Below are positions 28,888 through 37,800 of a stretch of 64,000 bases of DNA, one piece after another. This DNA is from Geminicoccus harenae. Lineage in GTDB: Bacteria > Pseudomonadota > Alphaproteobacteria > Geminicoccales > Geminicoccaceae. The notes below the pieces were generated by a model that saw only the letters and a program-made list of their open reading frames with translations, was not told the origin of the DNA and ran no database searches. How positions within the stretch are numbered: position 1 is the first letter of the stretch; each line of letters starts with the position of its first letter. The stretch spans positions 1 through 64,000 of the forward strand of contig NZ_JABGCL010000024.1 of assembly GCF_019800005.1 (NCBI RefSeq), in the 5' to 3' direction. Both the position numbers and the translations under genes were made by a program.

Positions 28888-29633
28888 CTGCCAGGATCAA
28901 AGCCGGTTCCGTGCCGCGGCGGGCACTGGTCACCGGTGCCGCGCGCCGGCTGGGGCGGGCCATGGCGCTGGCGCTGGCCGAGGACGGCTACGACCTGGCC
29001 CTCCATGTCCGCGCGGTCGACGATGATGCCGAGCGCCTGGCCGGCGAGATCCGGGCCATGGGCCGCGAGGCGGTGCTCGTGCCGGCCGATCTGCGCGATC
29101 TCGCCGCCATCGGGGCGCTGCTCGCCACGGCCAAGGGCCTTCTGGGGCCGCAGGGGGTGCTGGTGAACAGTGCCGCCGTGTTCCCCGACGACCGGCTGGC
29201 CGATCTGGAGGCACGGCAGCTCGAGGAGGTGCTGCGGATCGACCTGGTGGCGCCGCTGCTGCTGAGCCAGGCCTTCGCCCGCCAGTTGCCGGCAGGCGCT
29301 GGTGGCGTGATCGTGAACCTGCTCGACCAGCGGATCCTGCGGCCGAGCGGCCGGCGCCTGTCCTACACGCTGGCCAAGTCCGCGCTTTGGACTGCCACCC
29401 GGATCCTGGCCCGCGAGCTGGCGCCCGCGATCCGCGTGGTCGCGATCGGGCCGGGCGTGGCGATCCGCGACCCGGACATGGACGATGCCACCTTCAACCG
29501 CCTGGCGGAACGAGCACCGCTGGGCGAGACGGGCGACGCCGCGGCGATCGTCGCTGCGCTGCGCTACCTCCTCCAGGCAGACGCGGTGACCGGCCAGCTG
29601 CTGCTGCCCGACGGCGGCATGCATCTCGGCTGA
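28884..29633 (+). CDS. Short-chain dehydrogenase/reductase, pteridine-reductase-like
   Basis: A 249-residue SDR enzyme with the nucleotide-binding motif TGAARRLGRAMA; the Arg at that place resembles FolM and pteridine reductases that prefer NADPH. It has an NSAAV motif, a YTLAK active-site Tyr-Lys pair, and a C-terminal LLPDGGMHLG. It could reduce dihydropterin-type substrates, but this is an analogy. GTG 28884 overlaps the preceding stop by four bases, so it is translated together with the TPR-SH3 gene. It is convergent with the next gene. Confidence 0.8.
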   Translation: MTARIKAGSVPRRALVTGAARRLGRAMALALAEDGYDLALHVRAVDDDAERLAGEIRAMGREAVLVPADLRDLAAIGALLATAKGLLGPQGVLVNSAAVFPDDRLADLEARQLEEVLRIDLVAPLLLSQAFARQLPAGAGGVIVNLLDQRILRPSGRRLSYTLAKSALWTATRILARELAPAIRVVAIGPGVAIRDPDMDDATFNRLAERAPLGETGDAAAIVAALRYLLQADAVTGQLLLPDGGMHLG

Positions 29634-29674
29634 GGCCCAGAGCGCCAGCCCGGCCTGTCCTTCCCCGGTGCCGT

Positions 29675-31498
29675 TCAGACGGCCCGCCGCATCGCGATCC
29701 GCAGCCATGGCAGGCAGGGATCGTCGGCCGGCAGGCAGGCGATCGCGGTCTCGATCGCACCCACCCCGATCCGGCGCGCCTGCTCCATCCGCCTGGGCGA
29801 GTCGGCGCCGGTGGCGATGCTGTGGATCTGCAAACGGTGGGCGAGCGCGGTGATCGCCTGGAACAGGGTCAGCCGGTCGGCCGGCCCGTCCGCGTCCAGA
29901 GCCGTCGGGCAGAGCCGGATCGACGAGGGGCGCACGGTGGTGAACAGGCCGACGGCCATGGTGCCGGCGCCGAACCGGTCCAGGGCTACCGGCACACCGG
30001 CGCGGGCAAAGGCCGCGGCCCCCTGGCCACCGGTCTGGGCGTCCTCGACCAGCAACTGCTCGTCGATCTCGATTTCCAGGCGCTCAGGGAGGATCGACTG
30101 CCGGCTGGCCGCGGCCGCCATGCGGTCGGCGAGGCCCGCCCAGGCCAGGCGCCGGCGCGACAGCATGGGCAGGGTGATGCGTGCCTCGCCGAAGCCATGC
30201 CGCTGCCACTCGGCGAGCTTGCCCGCCGCTGCCAGCAGCAGCCGCTCGGTGAGCTGCTCGACCACGCCGGCCTCCTCCAGCAGCGTGCGCATCGCGAGCA
30301 GGTCGAGCAGGCCCTGGCGCGGGTGGCGCCAGACCGGCCGCATCCCCATCGCCACCCGCCCGACCCGCAGGGCGACCTGCGGGCGCAGCACGAACGACAC
30401 GGCATCGGTCGCCATGGCGGCGGCCAGCTCCTCCGCATCGGGGCAGGCCAGCGGCCGGCTGTCGTCGTGCCAGCAGCAGCCGCCGCCATCCGCGCGCTTG
30501 GCGCGGTACATCGCGGCATCGGCCAGCCGGATCAGGCGCTGGGCCTCCAGCGCATGGTCGGGATAGATCGCCACGCCGATGCTGGCGGTCACCTGGGCCG
30601 GCTGCCCGTCCAGGTCGATCGGCGGCTTCAGCGCTTCCAGCAGCTTGCGCACCACCACCGCGGCATCCTCGGGCCGGGCGATGTTGAGCAGCAGCACGCC
30701 GAACTCGTCGCCGCCCAGCCGCGCCACGGTGTCGCTCTCGCGCACCCTGGAGCGCAGCCGCTCGCCTACCCGGCGCAGCAGCTCGTCGCCGCCCGGATGG
30801 CCGAACCGGTCGTTGATCGACTTGAAGTCGTCCACGTCGACCAGCAGCAGGGCGAGCTTGCTGCCGCTGCGCCGCGCCAGGGTCAGGCCGTGATCGAGGC
30901 GATCGCGGAACGAGGCCCGGTTGGCGAGCCCAGTGAGGTCGTCGCGCCGCACCGCCTGGTAGAGCTGCCGGTCGCGGCTGGCCCGCGCCAGTGCGGCTCG
31001 CACCGTGCGGTCGAGGGTCTGCAGGTCGAGGTCGGTGGCGTCCAGCACGTCGGCCACGCCCAGATCGACCGCGCGCTCGACCAGGTCGTCCTCCACGCCG
31101 GCACTGGCGAGCACGATCGGCGCGGTGAGCCCGGCGGCGCGCAGGGCGCTGAAGGTTGCCATGCCGCTGCCCAGTGCCGGCTCGGCCATCACGATCACCA
31201 GGTCGAAGCTCGTGCCGTCCAGCCGGAAATCGAGCGGCGGCTCGACGAGCCAGCGGAAGACATAGCGCTCGCTGCCGGCATGCTCGAGCAGCAGGCGGAC
31301 CGTTTCGGTGCCTTCGGCATCCTCGCCCAGGAGCAGGATCCGGATGGCTGCCCGCCGCTCCGCGTGCCGGCCGGTGGTCCAGCGTGCGGCGAGGCTGGTC
31401 ACGTTGGCATGACCGGCCAGCGGCGGCCCGCGCCACGCGCCAGCCATCTCGAAGAGGCCGGATGGCGGCCTGTCACGCGGACCGTTGTCCTGCACCAT
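29675..31498 (-). CDS. Receiver-like, GGDEF and degenerate-EAL signalling protein
   Basis: A 607-residue cytoplasmic protein. An N-terminal receiver-like fold (IRILLLGEDAEGT, DLVIVMAEP) leads into GGDEF with intact RLGGDEFGVLLL and an RxxD site (RESD) five residues upstream. The C-terminal domain is EAL-like but has lost the catalytic set: the EAL position reads MRPVWR, the paired aspartates read ALDRFG, and the loop glutamate is gone. It should make c-di-GMP and perhaps bind, but not cleave, it. It stands alone between convergent and divergent neighbours. Confidence 0.85.
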   Translation of the reverse strand: MVQDNGPRDRPPSGLFEMAGAWRGPPLAGHANVTSLAARWTTGRHAERRAAIRILLLGEDAEGTETVRLLLEHAGSERYVFRWLVEPPLDFRLDGTSFDLVIVMAEPALGSGMATFSALRAAGLTAPIVLASAGVEDDLVERAVDLGVADVLDATDLDLQTLDRTVRAALARASRDRQLYQAVRRDDLTGLANRASFRDRLDHGLTLARRSGSKLALLLVDVDDFKSINDRFGHPGGDELLRRVGERLRSRVRESDTVARLGGDEFGVLLLNIARPEDAAVVVRKLLEALKPPIDLDGQPAQVTASIGVAIYPDHALEAQRLIRLADAAMYRAKRADGGGCCWHDDSRPLACPDAEELAAAMATDAVSFVLRPQVALRVGRVAMGMRPVWRHPRQGLLDLLAMRTLLEEAGVVEQLTERLLLAAAGKLAEWQRHGFGEARITLPMLSRRRLAWAGLADRMAAAASRQSILPERLEIEIDEQLLVEDAQTGGQGAAAFARAGVPVALDRFGAGTMAVGLFTTVRPSSIRLCPTALDADGPADRLTLFQAITALAHRLQIHSIATGADSPRRMEQARRIGVGAIETAIACLPADDPCLPWLRIAMRRAV

Positions 31499-31605
31499 GC
31501 CGCATCCTGACGTGCCGAGCCTTGGTCACGTTTCGGTAAACCAGCCCGGCCAGCGACACAAGTGTAAGTTGATTTAACTTCGGAAAGTCTTAACCGGAGC
31601 GCGAT

Positions 31606-32841
31606 TTAGTAGTTGCTGCCACTGAGCGTCGCCATGCCGCCGCCGAACAGGGTCGGGGCCGGGTCGACCGGGCGCAGCGTGCCCTGGTTCACTTCCATGA
31701 CTGCCAGCCCGCGCTCGGTGCGGCCGTCCGGCAGGAGCCGGAAGATGCCGGCACGGCCGAGAAAGCCCTGGCTGTCGGTGTAGCGGTCGGGCTCGAGTGG
31801 CCCCAGCCGGGACAGGCCGGCCACCATCGCAGTGGTGTCATAGGCGAGCAGCGCCACCGAGCTGGGCGGGCGGCCATATACCTGGCTGAACCGGTCGGCG
31901 AACTGCTCGGACGCTTCCGGGGCCGGGCCGGCGAGCCAAGCCCCCTGCAACTGCGGGTCGCGCAGAGCGGAGGGGTCGTCGGCGAGGCGCATGGTCGCCA
32001 GGTGCCGGATCTGCTCCGGCTCGACATCGTGATAGGCCAGCAGCGAAGCCACCGCGCGCAACCGGGCCCCTCCGTCGGCCAGGAGCACCGCACCGCCGGG
32101 CGGTGGCGGCGTGGCCGGGCGCTGGCCATCCGACGGCACCACGCCCAGCGCCCGGGCGATCCGCCCCACCGCATCGCTGGGGGTGCTGTCGGATGGCGGA
32201 TAGGTGGCGATCCCGACGGGCTCCAGCCCGGACGTGGCGGCGGCCTGGCGGAAGGCCTGCACCGCCTTCTCGCCATAGGCATCCGCCGGGGCCAGGGCGG
32301 CTGCCCGGCCGATGCCGTTCTGGGCGGCGAAGCGCACCACCCGCTCCACCTGCTCCTCGGGCTGCAGCCCCAGCACCCAGACGCCCGGCCTGGCCACGCT
32401 CGAATCGTTCGACAGCGAGAGGACCTCGACATTCGCCTGGTTGGCGATGGGCGTGATGGCGGTGGTCGAGCGGGCGAACAGCGGGCCGATGATCACGTCC
32501 GCACCGCTGGCCACCGCGGCGCGTGCCGCCGCCATCGCACCCTCAGGCTCGCTGCCGGTATCGAACGGCAGCAGCTCCAGCTGGTTCTCCCCGGCGTCGA
32601 ACAGGGCCATCTGGGCGGCGTCCATCAGGTCCTGGCCGATCGCCTCGGACGGGCCGGACAGGGGCAGGAGCAGAGCGGCCTTGGGCGGGCCCTTCGGCGC
32701 TTCGGGCAGCGGTGCCGCCACGTCCGGGTTCGGCAGCGTCTGGCGCCACGGAACCGGGCGTTGCGGGGCACAGGCCGCCACGAGCATGATGCCGGCCAGC
32801 GCGACCGTGGTGGCGAGCGGGGTCGTCTTCGCAGGGCGCAT
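31606..32841 (-). CDS. Penicillin-binding-protein activator, LpoA-like lipoprotein
   Basis: A 411-residue lipoprotein with lipobox LVAAC at about residue 24 and a periplasmic-binding-protein fold (ALLLPLSGPSEAIGQDLMDA, VIIGPLFARSTTAI, ALLAYDTTAMVAG). This matches the C-terminal domain of LpoA, which stimulates peptidoglycan synthases from the outer membrane; the long N-terminal TPR region of the gammaproteobacterial form is absent. ATG 32841, or GTG one codon before it, follows a GAGGTG ribosome site. It is divergent from rsmI with only 37 bases between, an arrangement common in proteobacteria. Confidence 0.85.
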   Translation of the reverse strand: MRPAKTTPLATTVALAGIMLVAACAPQRPVPWRQTLPNPDVAAPLPEAPKGPPKAALLLPLSGPSEAIGQDLMDAAQMALFDAGENQLELLPFDTGSEPEGAMAAARAAVASGADVIIGPLFARSTTAITPIANQANVEVLSLSNDSSVARPGVWVLGLQPEEQVERVVRFAAQNGIGRAAALAPADAYGEKAVQAFRQAAATSGLEPVGIATYPPSDSTPSDAVGRIARALGVVPSDGQRPATPPPPGGAVLLADGGARLRAVASLLAYHDVEPEQIRHLATMRLADDPSALRDPQLQGAWLAGPAPEASEQFADRFSQVYGRPPSSVALLAYDTTAMVAGLSRLGPLEPDRYTDSQGFLGRAGIFRLLPDGRTERGLAVMEVNQGTLRPVDPAPTLFGGGMATLSGSNY

Positions 32842-32878
32842 CACGCGATCACCTCAAGGGGCCGAGGAAAGGGCAGAC

Positions 32879-33778
32879 GTGGCGAACGAACCGTTGGACG
32901 GGTTCGACGAGCGGGAAGCTAGCGGAACCGGCGCGAAAGGAGAACTCGCGCCCGGCCTCTATGTGGTGGCGACCCCGATCGGCAATCTCGGGGACGTCAC
33001 CGCGCGGGCGCGCGACGTGCTGGCAGGTGCCGACCGGATCCTGTGCGAGGACGCAAGGATCTCGCGTCGCCTGCTCGCCCATCTGGGCGTGAACCGGCCG
33101 CTCCAGCCCTATCACGAGCACAATGCCGAGACGGTCAGGCCGAGGATCCTGGCCGACCTCGCCGCGGGCGCGAAACTGGCGCTGATCTCGGATGCCGGCA
33201 CCCCGCTGGTTTCCGACCCGGGCTTCAAGCTGGTGGGTGCCGCGATCGCCCAGGGCAGCAGCGTCTGGCCGATCCCCGGCGCCTCGGCCCTGCTGGCGGC
33301 CCTGGTGGTGGCCGGCCTGCCGACCGACCGGTTCTTCTTCCAGGGCTTCCTCCCGGCCAAGGCGGCGGCCAGGCGGGCGGTCCTGGCCGAACTGGCCGCG
33401 GTGCCCGCCACGCTGGTGGTCTACGAGGCGCCGCACCGCTTGGCCGAGGCGCTGGCCGATGCCGCGGAGGTCCTGGGGCCACGGTCGGCCGCGGTGTGCC
33501 GGGAACTGACCAAGCGGTTCGAGGAGACCGTGCGCGGCGCGCTGCCCGAGCTGGCGGAGCGCTTTGCCGGCCAGGCGGCACCCCGGGGCGAGATCGTGCT
33601 GGTGATCGGCCCGCCCGCTGCCGGGCCGGTGGAGGTGGACGACGCCACGCTCGCCGCAGCCTTTGCGGAAGCGGCCGCGAGCATGTCTCCCCGTCAGGCC
33701 GCGAGGTTCGTGGCCGCGCGCTTCAACCTGGACGCGAACGCGGTGTATCGCCGGGTGGCTCGCAAGGACGGTGCGTGA
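32879..33778 (+). CDS. rsmI: 16S rRNA (cytidine-1402-2'-O)-methyltransferase RsmI
   Basis: A 299-residue tetrapyrrole-methylase-fold enzyme that methylates C1402 in the ribosomal decoding centre. Visible motifs are VVATPIGNLGDVT at the SAM site, CEDARISRRLL, HEHN, LISDAGTPLVSDPGF and PGASALLAAL. GTG 32879 follows an AGGAAAGG ribosome site and gives a normal length. The upstream open sequence in this frame is the complement of the divergent lipoprotein gene. Its stop overlaps the GTG of yraN. Confidence 0.93.
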   Translation: MANEPLDGFDEREASGTGAKGELAPGLYVVATPIGNLGDVTARARDVLAGADRILCEDARISRRLLAHLGVNRPLQPYHEHNAETVRPRILADLAAGAKLALISDAGTPLVSDPGFKLVGAAIAQGSSVWPIPGASALLAALVVAGLPTDRFFFQGFLPAKAAARRAVLAELAAVPATLVVYEAPHRLAEALADAAEVLGPRSAAVCRELTKRFEETVRGALPELAERFAGQAAPRGEIVLVIGPPAAGPVEVDDATLAAAFAEAAASMSPRQAARFVAARFNLDANAVYRRVARKDGA

Positions 33779-34128
33779 GCGCGGACCGGACCGGGCGGCG
33801 GGCGGAGCGAGTGGCGGCATTCTGGCTGCGCCTATGCGGCTGGCGGATCCTGGCCAGGCGGTACAGCACCCCGGTCGGCGAGATCGACCTGATAGCGCGC
33901 CGCGGCGGGGTGCTGGCCTTCGTCGAGGTCAAGGCCAGGCGCAGCCATGCCGATGGCCTGGACGCGCTGCGCCCGAAGCAGCGCCGCCGCTGGCGCCGGG
34001 CCGCCGAGTACTGGCTCTCCGGCCACCAGGTCGAGCCCGCCACCGTCCTGCGCTTCGACCTCGTGGTGATCGTACCCTGGCGCCTGCCGCTGCACCTGGC
34101 CAATGTCGAGGACGGCGCTCCCTACTGA
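33775..34128 (+). CDS. YraN/UPF0102 family nuclease-like protein
   Basis: A 117-residue UPF0102 protein with GEIDLIARRGG followed by AFVEVKAR, the D-ExK pattern of a restriction-endonuclease-like fold. The exact role of this family is not settled; an HJ-resolvase-like activity has been proposed from the fold. The GTG at 33775 overlaps the rsmI stop, so the two are coupled, as in many bacteria. Its 3' end overlaps the convergent AsmA gene by seven bases. Confidence 0.87.
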   Translation: MSADRTGRRAERVAAFWLRLCGWRILARRYSTPVGEIDLIARRGGVLAFVEVKARRSHADGLDALRPKQRRRWRRAAEYWLSGHQVEPATVLRFDLVVIVPWRLPLHLANVEDGAPY

Positions 34129-36086
34129 CTTCTGCCCAGCAGCCCTCGCAAAAGGTTGCCGGCCTCCTCGGGGATGAGCGGCTTGCCGTCCTTGCCGCCC
34201 AGCTTGTTCACCTGGTCGAGCACCCGGTTCACCGTGTTCGGGTCCTTGGCCAGCATGTCGAGGGCGGCGTCGGCATCGACGCTCACGCTCGGGCCGCTGA
34301 AGGGGCCGGACACCAGGATCGGCACCTCGGGGATCCGCCCCAACACGCCGCCGCGGCCGGGCACGGGCCTGGGGATCAGGCGCATCTCCTCGATCCGCTC
34401 TGCCCCGAGATTCAGGCGGGCCGTGCCGCTGATGTTGGCGAGCGGGGTCTCGGCCGCCAGATCGTCCGTGCGCGCGATCCCGTTCGCGATCGTGAAGCTG
34501 GCCTCGGCACGGCCGAACGGCGTGCTACCGCCGGAAAGCCCGCCCTGGGCGAGGCGTGCCGCGACCTGCACCGGATCGCCCGAGAGGCGCGACAGGTCGA
34601 AGCCGTGGACCACGCCGTTCAGGAGGGTGACGTCGGCCGTCCCGTCCAGCCCGCCCATCAGGCTGCGCACCGTGCGCGCGTCGCCGGTCAGGTTCGCGTT
34701 CAGCGCCATCCGCCCGTCCAGCCGCTCCTGTTGAGCCAGGTCGCGCAGCAGCGGGGCCACCTGCAGGCCGGCGGCGGAGAGCCTGATTGCCACCCTCGGC
34801 ACGCCCTGGGCATCCGCCGCGGTGTTCACCCGGCCGGTGATCTTGCCGCTGTAGGCCAGCGCCTCCACCAGGTTGAGCAGCACGAAGTTTGCGCCCGAGG
34901 TGACCCGCACCCGGGTGGGGCCGAACGTCGCCTGCGGCGCCTCGATGCCCTTGGCCGCCACCGCCACGTCCAGGTCGAGCGGCAGCGAGGTCGGCAGGTT
35001 CAATGGCCGGTCGCGGGAATCGGCGGCAGGCCCGGCATCGGGAGCCGGTGCGGCCGGCGTCGGCGGCTCGTCCGTGATGGACGGCGCCGGAGGCGGCCTC
35101 AGTCGGGCGACGTCGATCACGTCGGTCGCGAGTTCGCCGCCGAGCTTTGGCCGGGCGCCGGTCCCGTCGAACCGCAAGGCACCCGTGGCCTGCAGGAGGT
35201 CGCTGGCGAACCTGGCGTCGTCGAAGGTCACGACCTGGCCGGCCACGGCGAGCCGGCCCGTGAGCGCCATCCGCTCGGGCATTGGCGCCGTCGGCGGGAC
35301 CGGCAGCTCCAGCCAGCGCACCGCCCGGGCCACCTCGGGCAGGTCGACCTGCACCGTGCCCGAGGGCGACGCCGACAGCATGCCGGTGAAGGCCGCCGCG
35401 ACCGGGCCGGTGATCTTGAGGCTGCCCTGGCTCTGCTGCTGCTCGATGAGCGCCCCCGTGTCCTGCACCGTCAGGTCGACGCCCACCTGCTCGCCCCGGA
35501 AGCTGGCCGTGCCGGCAACGCTGGATGGCCCCTGCAGGTCCGGCGCCCGCACCTCGATGTCGATGTCCTCGACCCGCTCGGCCAGGCCACTGCGGGCATC
35601 GGCATAGTCGACCACGCCATCCTCGACCCGGACCTCGCCCAGGGCCAGGTCAGGCAGGCTGCCGCCGCCCCCCTCGCCCGAAGTGCCGCCGGTGCCGCCC
35701 GCCTGCGGGGTGCCGCTATCGGTCTGCCAGTTGCCGACGCCGTTCTCGTCGACGCGCAGATGTACCACCGGTGCAGCGAGGATGAAGCGCTGCACGTCGA
35801 CCCGGCCCTGCAGCAGCGGCAGGGCCGCCACCACCGCCTCGAGCTCGCCGACCTGGAGCAGCGGCGTGTCGCCTTCGCCCAGCCGGATCCGCTCGGCCAC
35901 CAGGCGCGGCGCGGGGATCAGCGCCAGGGACACATCACCCTCGATCGCGAACGGCCGGCCGGTCGCGTCCCTGATCGCGTCCGAGACCTTCGCGACCAGC
36001 CAGTCGCGGGGGACCAGGAGCGGGGCCGCCACCACCGCCACGACCAGGACGGCGACGATCGCCAGGATGATGGTGACGATGCGCAT
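34122..36086 (-). CDS. AsmA-family protein
   Basis: A 654-residue envelope protein with one N-terminal membrane anchor (IVTIILAIVAVLVVAVVAAP) and AsmA repeats (AIEGDVSLALIPAPRLVAE near the N-terminus, IADGIVRT-like units and LNLGAERIEEMRLIPRP near the end). AsmA proteins, related to TamB, are thought to shuttle phospholipids across the periplasm. ATG 36086 shares one base with the mutY stop (TGATG), so it is translationally coupled to mutY. Confidence 0.88.
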   Translation of the reverse strand: MRIVTIILAIVAVLVVAVVAAPLLVPRDWLVAKVSDAIRDATGRPFAIEGDVSLALIPAPRLVAERIRLGEGDTPLLQVGELEAVVAALPLLQGRVDVQRFILAAPVVHLRVDENGVGNWQTDSGTPQAGGTGGTSGEGGGGSLPDLALGEVRVEDGVVDYADARSGLAERVEDIDIEVRAPDLQGPSSVAGTASFRGEQVGVDLTVQDTGALIEQQQSQGSLKITGPVAAAFTGMLSASPSGTVQVDLPEVARAVRWLELPVPPTAPMPERMALTGRLAVAGQVVTFDDARFASDLLQATGALRFDGTGARPKLGGELATDVIDVARLRPPPAPSITDEPPTPAAPAPDAGPAADSRDRPLNLPTSLPLDLDVAVAAKGIEAPQATFGPTRVRVTSGANFVLLNLVEALAYSGKITGRVNTAADAQGVPRVAIRLSAAGLQVAPLLRDLAQQERLDGRMALNANLTGDARTVRSLMGGLDGTADVTLLNGVVHGFDLSRLSGDPVQVAARLAQGGLSGGSTPFGRAEASFTIANGIARTDDLAAETPLANISGTARLNLGAERIEEMRLIPRPVPGRGGVLGRIPEVPILVSGPFSGPSVSVDADAALDMLAKDPNTVNRVLDQVNKLGGKDGKPLIPEEAGNLLRGLLGRSQ

Positions 36087-37225
36087 CAACGCACTCCCTT
36101 CCCGCCCTTGCCGACCCAGGCGCCGCCATGGCGGAGCAGCTTCACGGTGAGCGTCGGCAGGGCCAACCCGGCCAGGTTCGCCGGCGTCGCCCACACACCC
36201 TCGGGCGGCCTGTGCTCGATCCTACCACGCAGGAGCCGCACCGACAGGTCCAGGTGGGTGAACAGGTGGCGCACCGTGCCGGGCAGCATCTGCCATTCCC
36301 CGCCGCTGGGCGCCGCCGCCTTGATCTCGGCGCTGCCCGGCGGCTCCGGCAGCCAGTCGGTGGAAGGCAGCTCCATCATGCCCGCGAGCAGCCCCTGGTC
36401 CGGGCGGCGCCGGAACAGGATCGCACCGTCCGGCCGCTCCAGGAGAAAGCCCACCGCATGGCGTTCCTGGCGGGCCTTCGCCTCGGCACGGCCCGGATAC
36501 TGCTCGGGCTCGCCCGTGGCATGGGCGGCACAGGCATCGCGCCAGGGGCAGACCAGGCAGCCCGGTGCACGTGGCAGGCACACCAGCGCCCCTAGCTCCA
36601 TCAGCGCCTGAGCGACGTCGCCCGGTCGTTCGGCCTGGGCCAGCGTGTCGGCCGCTTCCTGCAGGCGCCGGGCGGCCCTGGCCGGCGGCAGCTCCAGCGC
36701 GATCAGCCGGCCGACCACCCGCGCGACATTGGCATCCACCGGCACGACCGGCCGGTCGAACGCGATCGCGGCCACTGCCCTGGCCGTGTAGGGACCCAGC
36801 CCCTGCAGCGCCAGCAGGGCCTCCAGCTCGTCCGGCACCCGGCCGCCATGGCGGGTCATGATCGCTTCCGCGCAGGCCTTCAGCGCCCGCGCCCTGCGGT
36901 AGTAGCCCAGGCCCTGCCAGGCATGGAGCACCTCGTCCATGCCCGCCTCGGACAGGGCTGCGGGGGTGGGAAAGCGGTGGAGGAATTCGGCAAAGCGGCC
37001 CTTCACCGTCGCGACCGTGGTCTGCTGCAGCATGATCTCGCTGACCAGCACGGCCCAGGGATCGGCCCGCTCGCCCGGCAGGGCCCGCCAGGGCAGGCGG
37101 CGGCGCGTCCGGTCGTACCAGGCGAGCAGGTCGGCCACGGGAGCCAGGGGTGGGGCCAGGACAGTGGAGGCTCGAGCCAAGCGATACTGCTCTTGTGCTT
37201 TTTCCGATGGCCGTCGCTGTGGCAT
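36086..37225 (-). CDS. mutY: A/G-specific adenine DNA glycosylase MutY
   Basis: A 379-residue repair enzyme that removes adenine mispaired with 8-oxoguanine. The catalytic Glu lies in LVSEIMLQQT, and the helix-hairpin-helix reads LQGLGPYTARAV. The catalytic Asp is in VPVDANVARV, and the 4Fe-4S cysteines are spaced C-x6-C-x2-C-x5-C. The C-terminal NUDIX-like domain recognises 8-oxoG (FRRRPDQGLLAGMMELP). The start ATG is 26 bases from the start of the divergent DUF721 gene, a conserved alphaproteobacterial pairing. It precedes the AsmA gene. Confidence 0.93.
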   Translation of the reverse strand: MPQRRPSEKAQEQYRLARASTVLAPPLAPVADLLAWYDRTRRRLPWRALPGERADPWAVLVSEIMLQQTTVATVKGRFAEFLHRFPTPAALSEAGMDEVLHAWQGLGYYRRARALKACAEAIMTRHGGRVPDELEALLALQGLGPYTARAVAAIAFDRPVVPVDANVARVVGRLIALELPPARAARRLQEAADTLAQAERPGDVAQALMELGALVCLPRAPGCLVCPWRDACAAHATGEPEQYPGRAEAKARQERHAVGFLLERPDGAILFRRRPDQGLLAGMMELPSTDWLPEPPGSAEIKAAAPSGGEWQMLPGTVRHLFTHLDLSVRLLRGRIEHRPPEGVWATPANLAGLALPTLTVKLLRHGGAWVGKGGKGVR

Positions 37226-37251
37226 GCTCCATCCCGGCGGGCCAGGGCGAT

Positions 37252-37800
37252 ATGCTCGCCGGTGCGAAATTGGGCGTCATGCCCGGAATGTCGAGCGGAG
37301 CGGTGGTGCGGGTGACCCGGAGCCAGAGGCTGGGGGAGTTCGTCGAGGCGGTGATCGCCCCGGCGGCGCGCCGGCGCGGCCTGGCGGCGACCACGCTCAT
37401 CCGCGACTGGCCGCTGGTGGTGGGCGAGCGGCTGGCGGCGCGCTGCCAGCCGGTGCGGGTGAGCTTCGCACCGGGCCGGCAGAGCGGCGGTACGCTGGTG
37501 CTGCACGCGGCGGCCTCGGCGGCACTCGACCTCCAGTTCTCGGAGCGGCAGGTGGTGGAGCGGGTCAACGCCCATTACGGCTATCCGGCCGTGGCGCGCC
37601 TGCGGATCGTGCAGGCCCCTCTGCTCCGTCCGCCCCCGCCACGGCGCCGCCGCCCCGCCCGGCCCGATGACGCCGAACTCGCCCGGCTGAGCGGGGCCAC
37701 CGCCGAGGTCGCCGACCCGGAGCTGGCGGCGGCATTGCTGCGGCTGGGCTGTGCGATCGCCGTCGCGGACCGGTCAGGGGCCGGGGGAACAGGGAAATGA
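37252..37800 (+). CDS. DUF721/DciA-family protein, possible replicative helicase loader
   Basis: A 182-residue protein whose first two-thirds form a DUF721 domain: WPLVVGERLAARCQPVRVSF, then LVLHAAASAALDLQF and VNAHYGYPAVARLRI. DciA proteins load the DnaB helicase at origins in bacteria without DnaC. The C-terminal proline/arginine-rich tail is typical. ATG 37252 is chosen; ATG 37279 is also possible. Its stop overlaps the following ATG. Confidence 0.8.
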   Translation: MLAGAKLGVMPGMSSGAVVRVTRSQRLGEFVEAVIAPAARRRGLAATTLIRDWPLVVGERLAARCQPVRVSFAPGRQSGGTLVLHAAASAALDLQFSERQVVERVNAHYGYPAVARLRIVQAPLLRPPPPRRRRPARPDDAELARLSGATAEVADPELAAALLRLGCAIAVADRSGAGGTGK

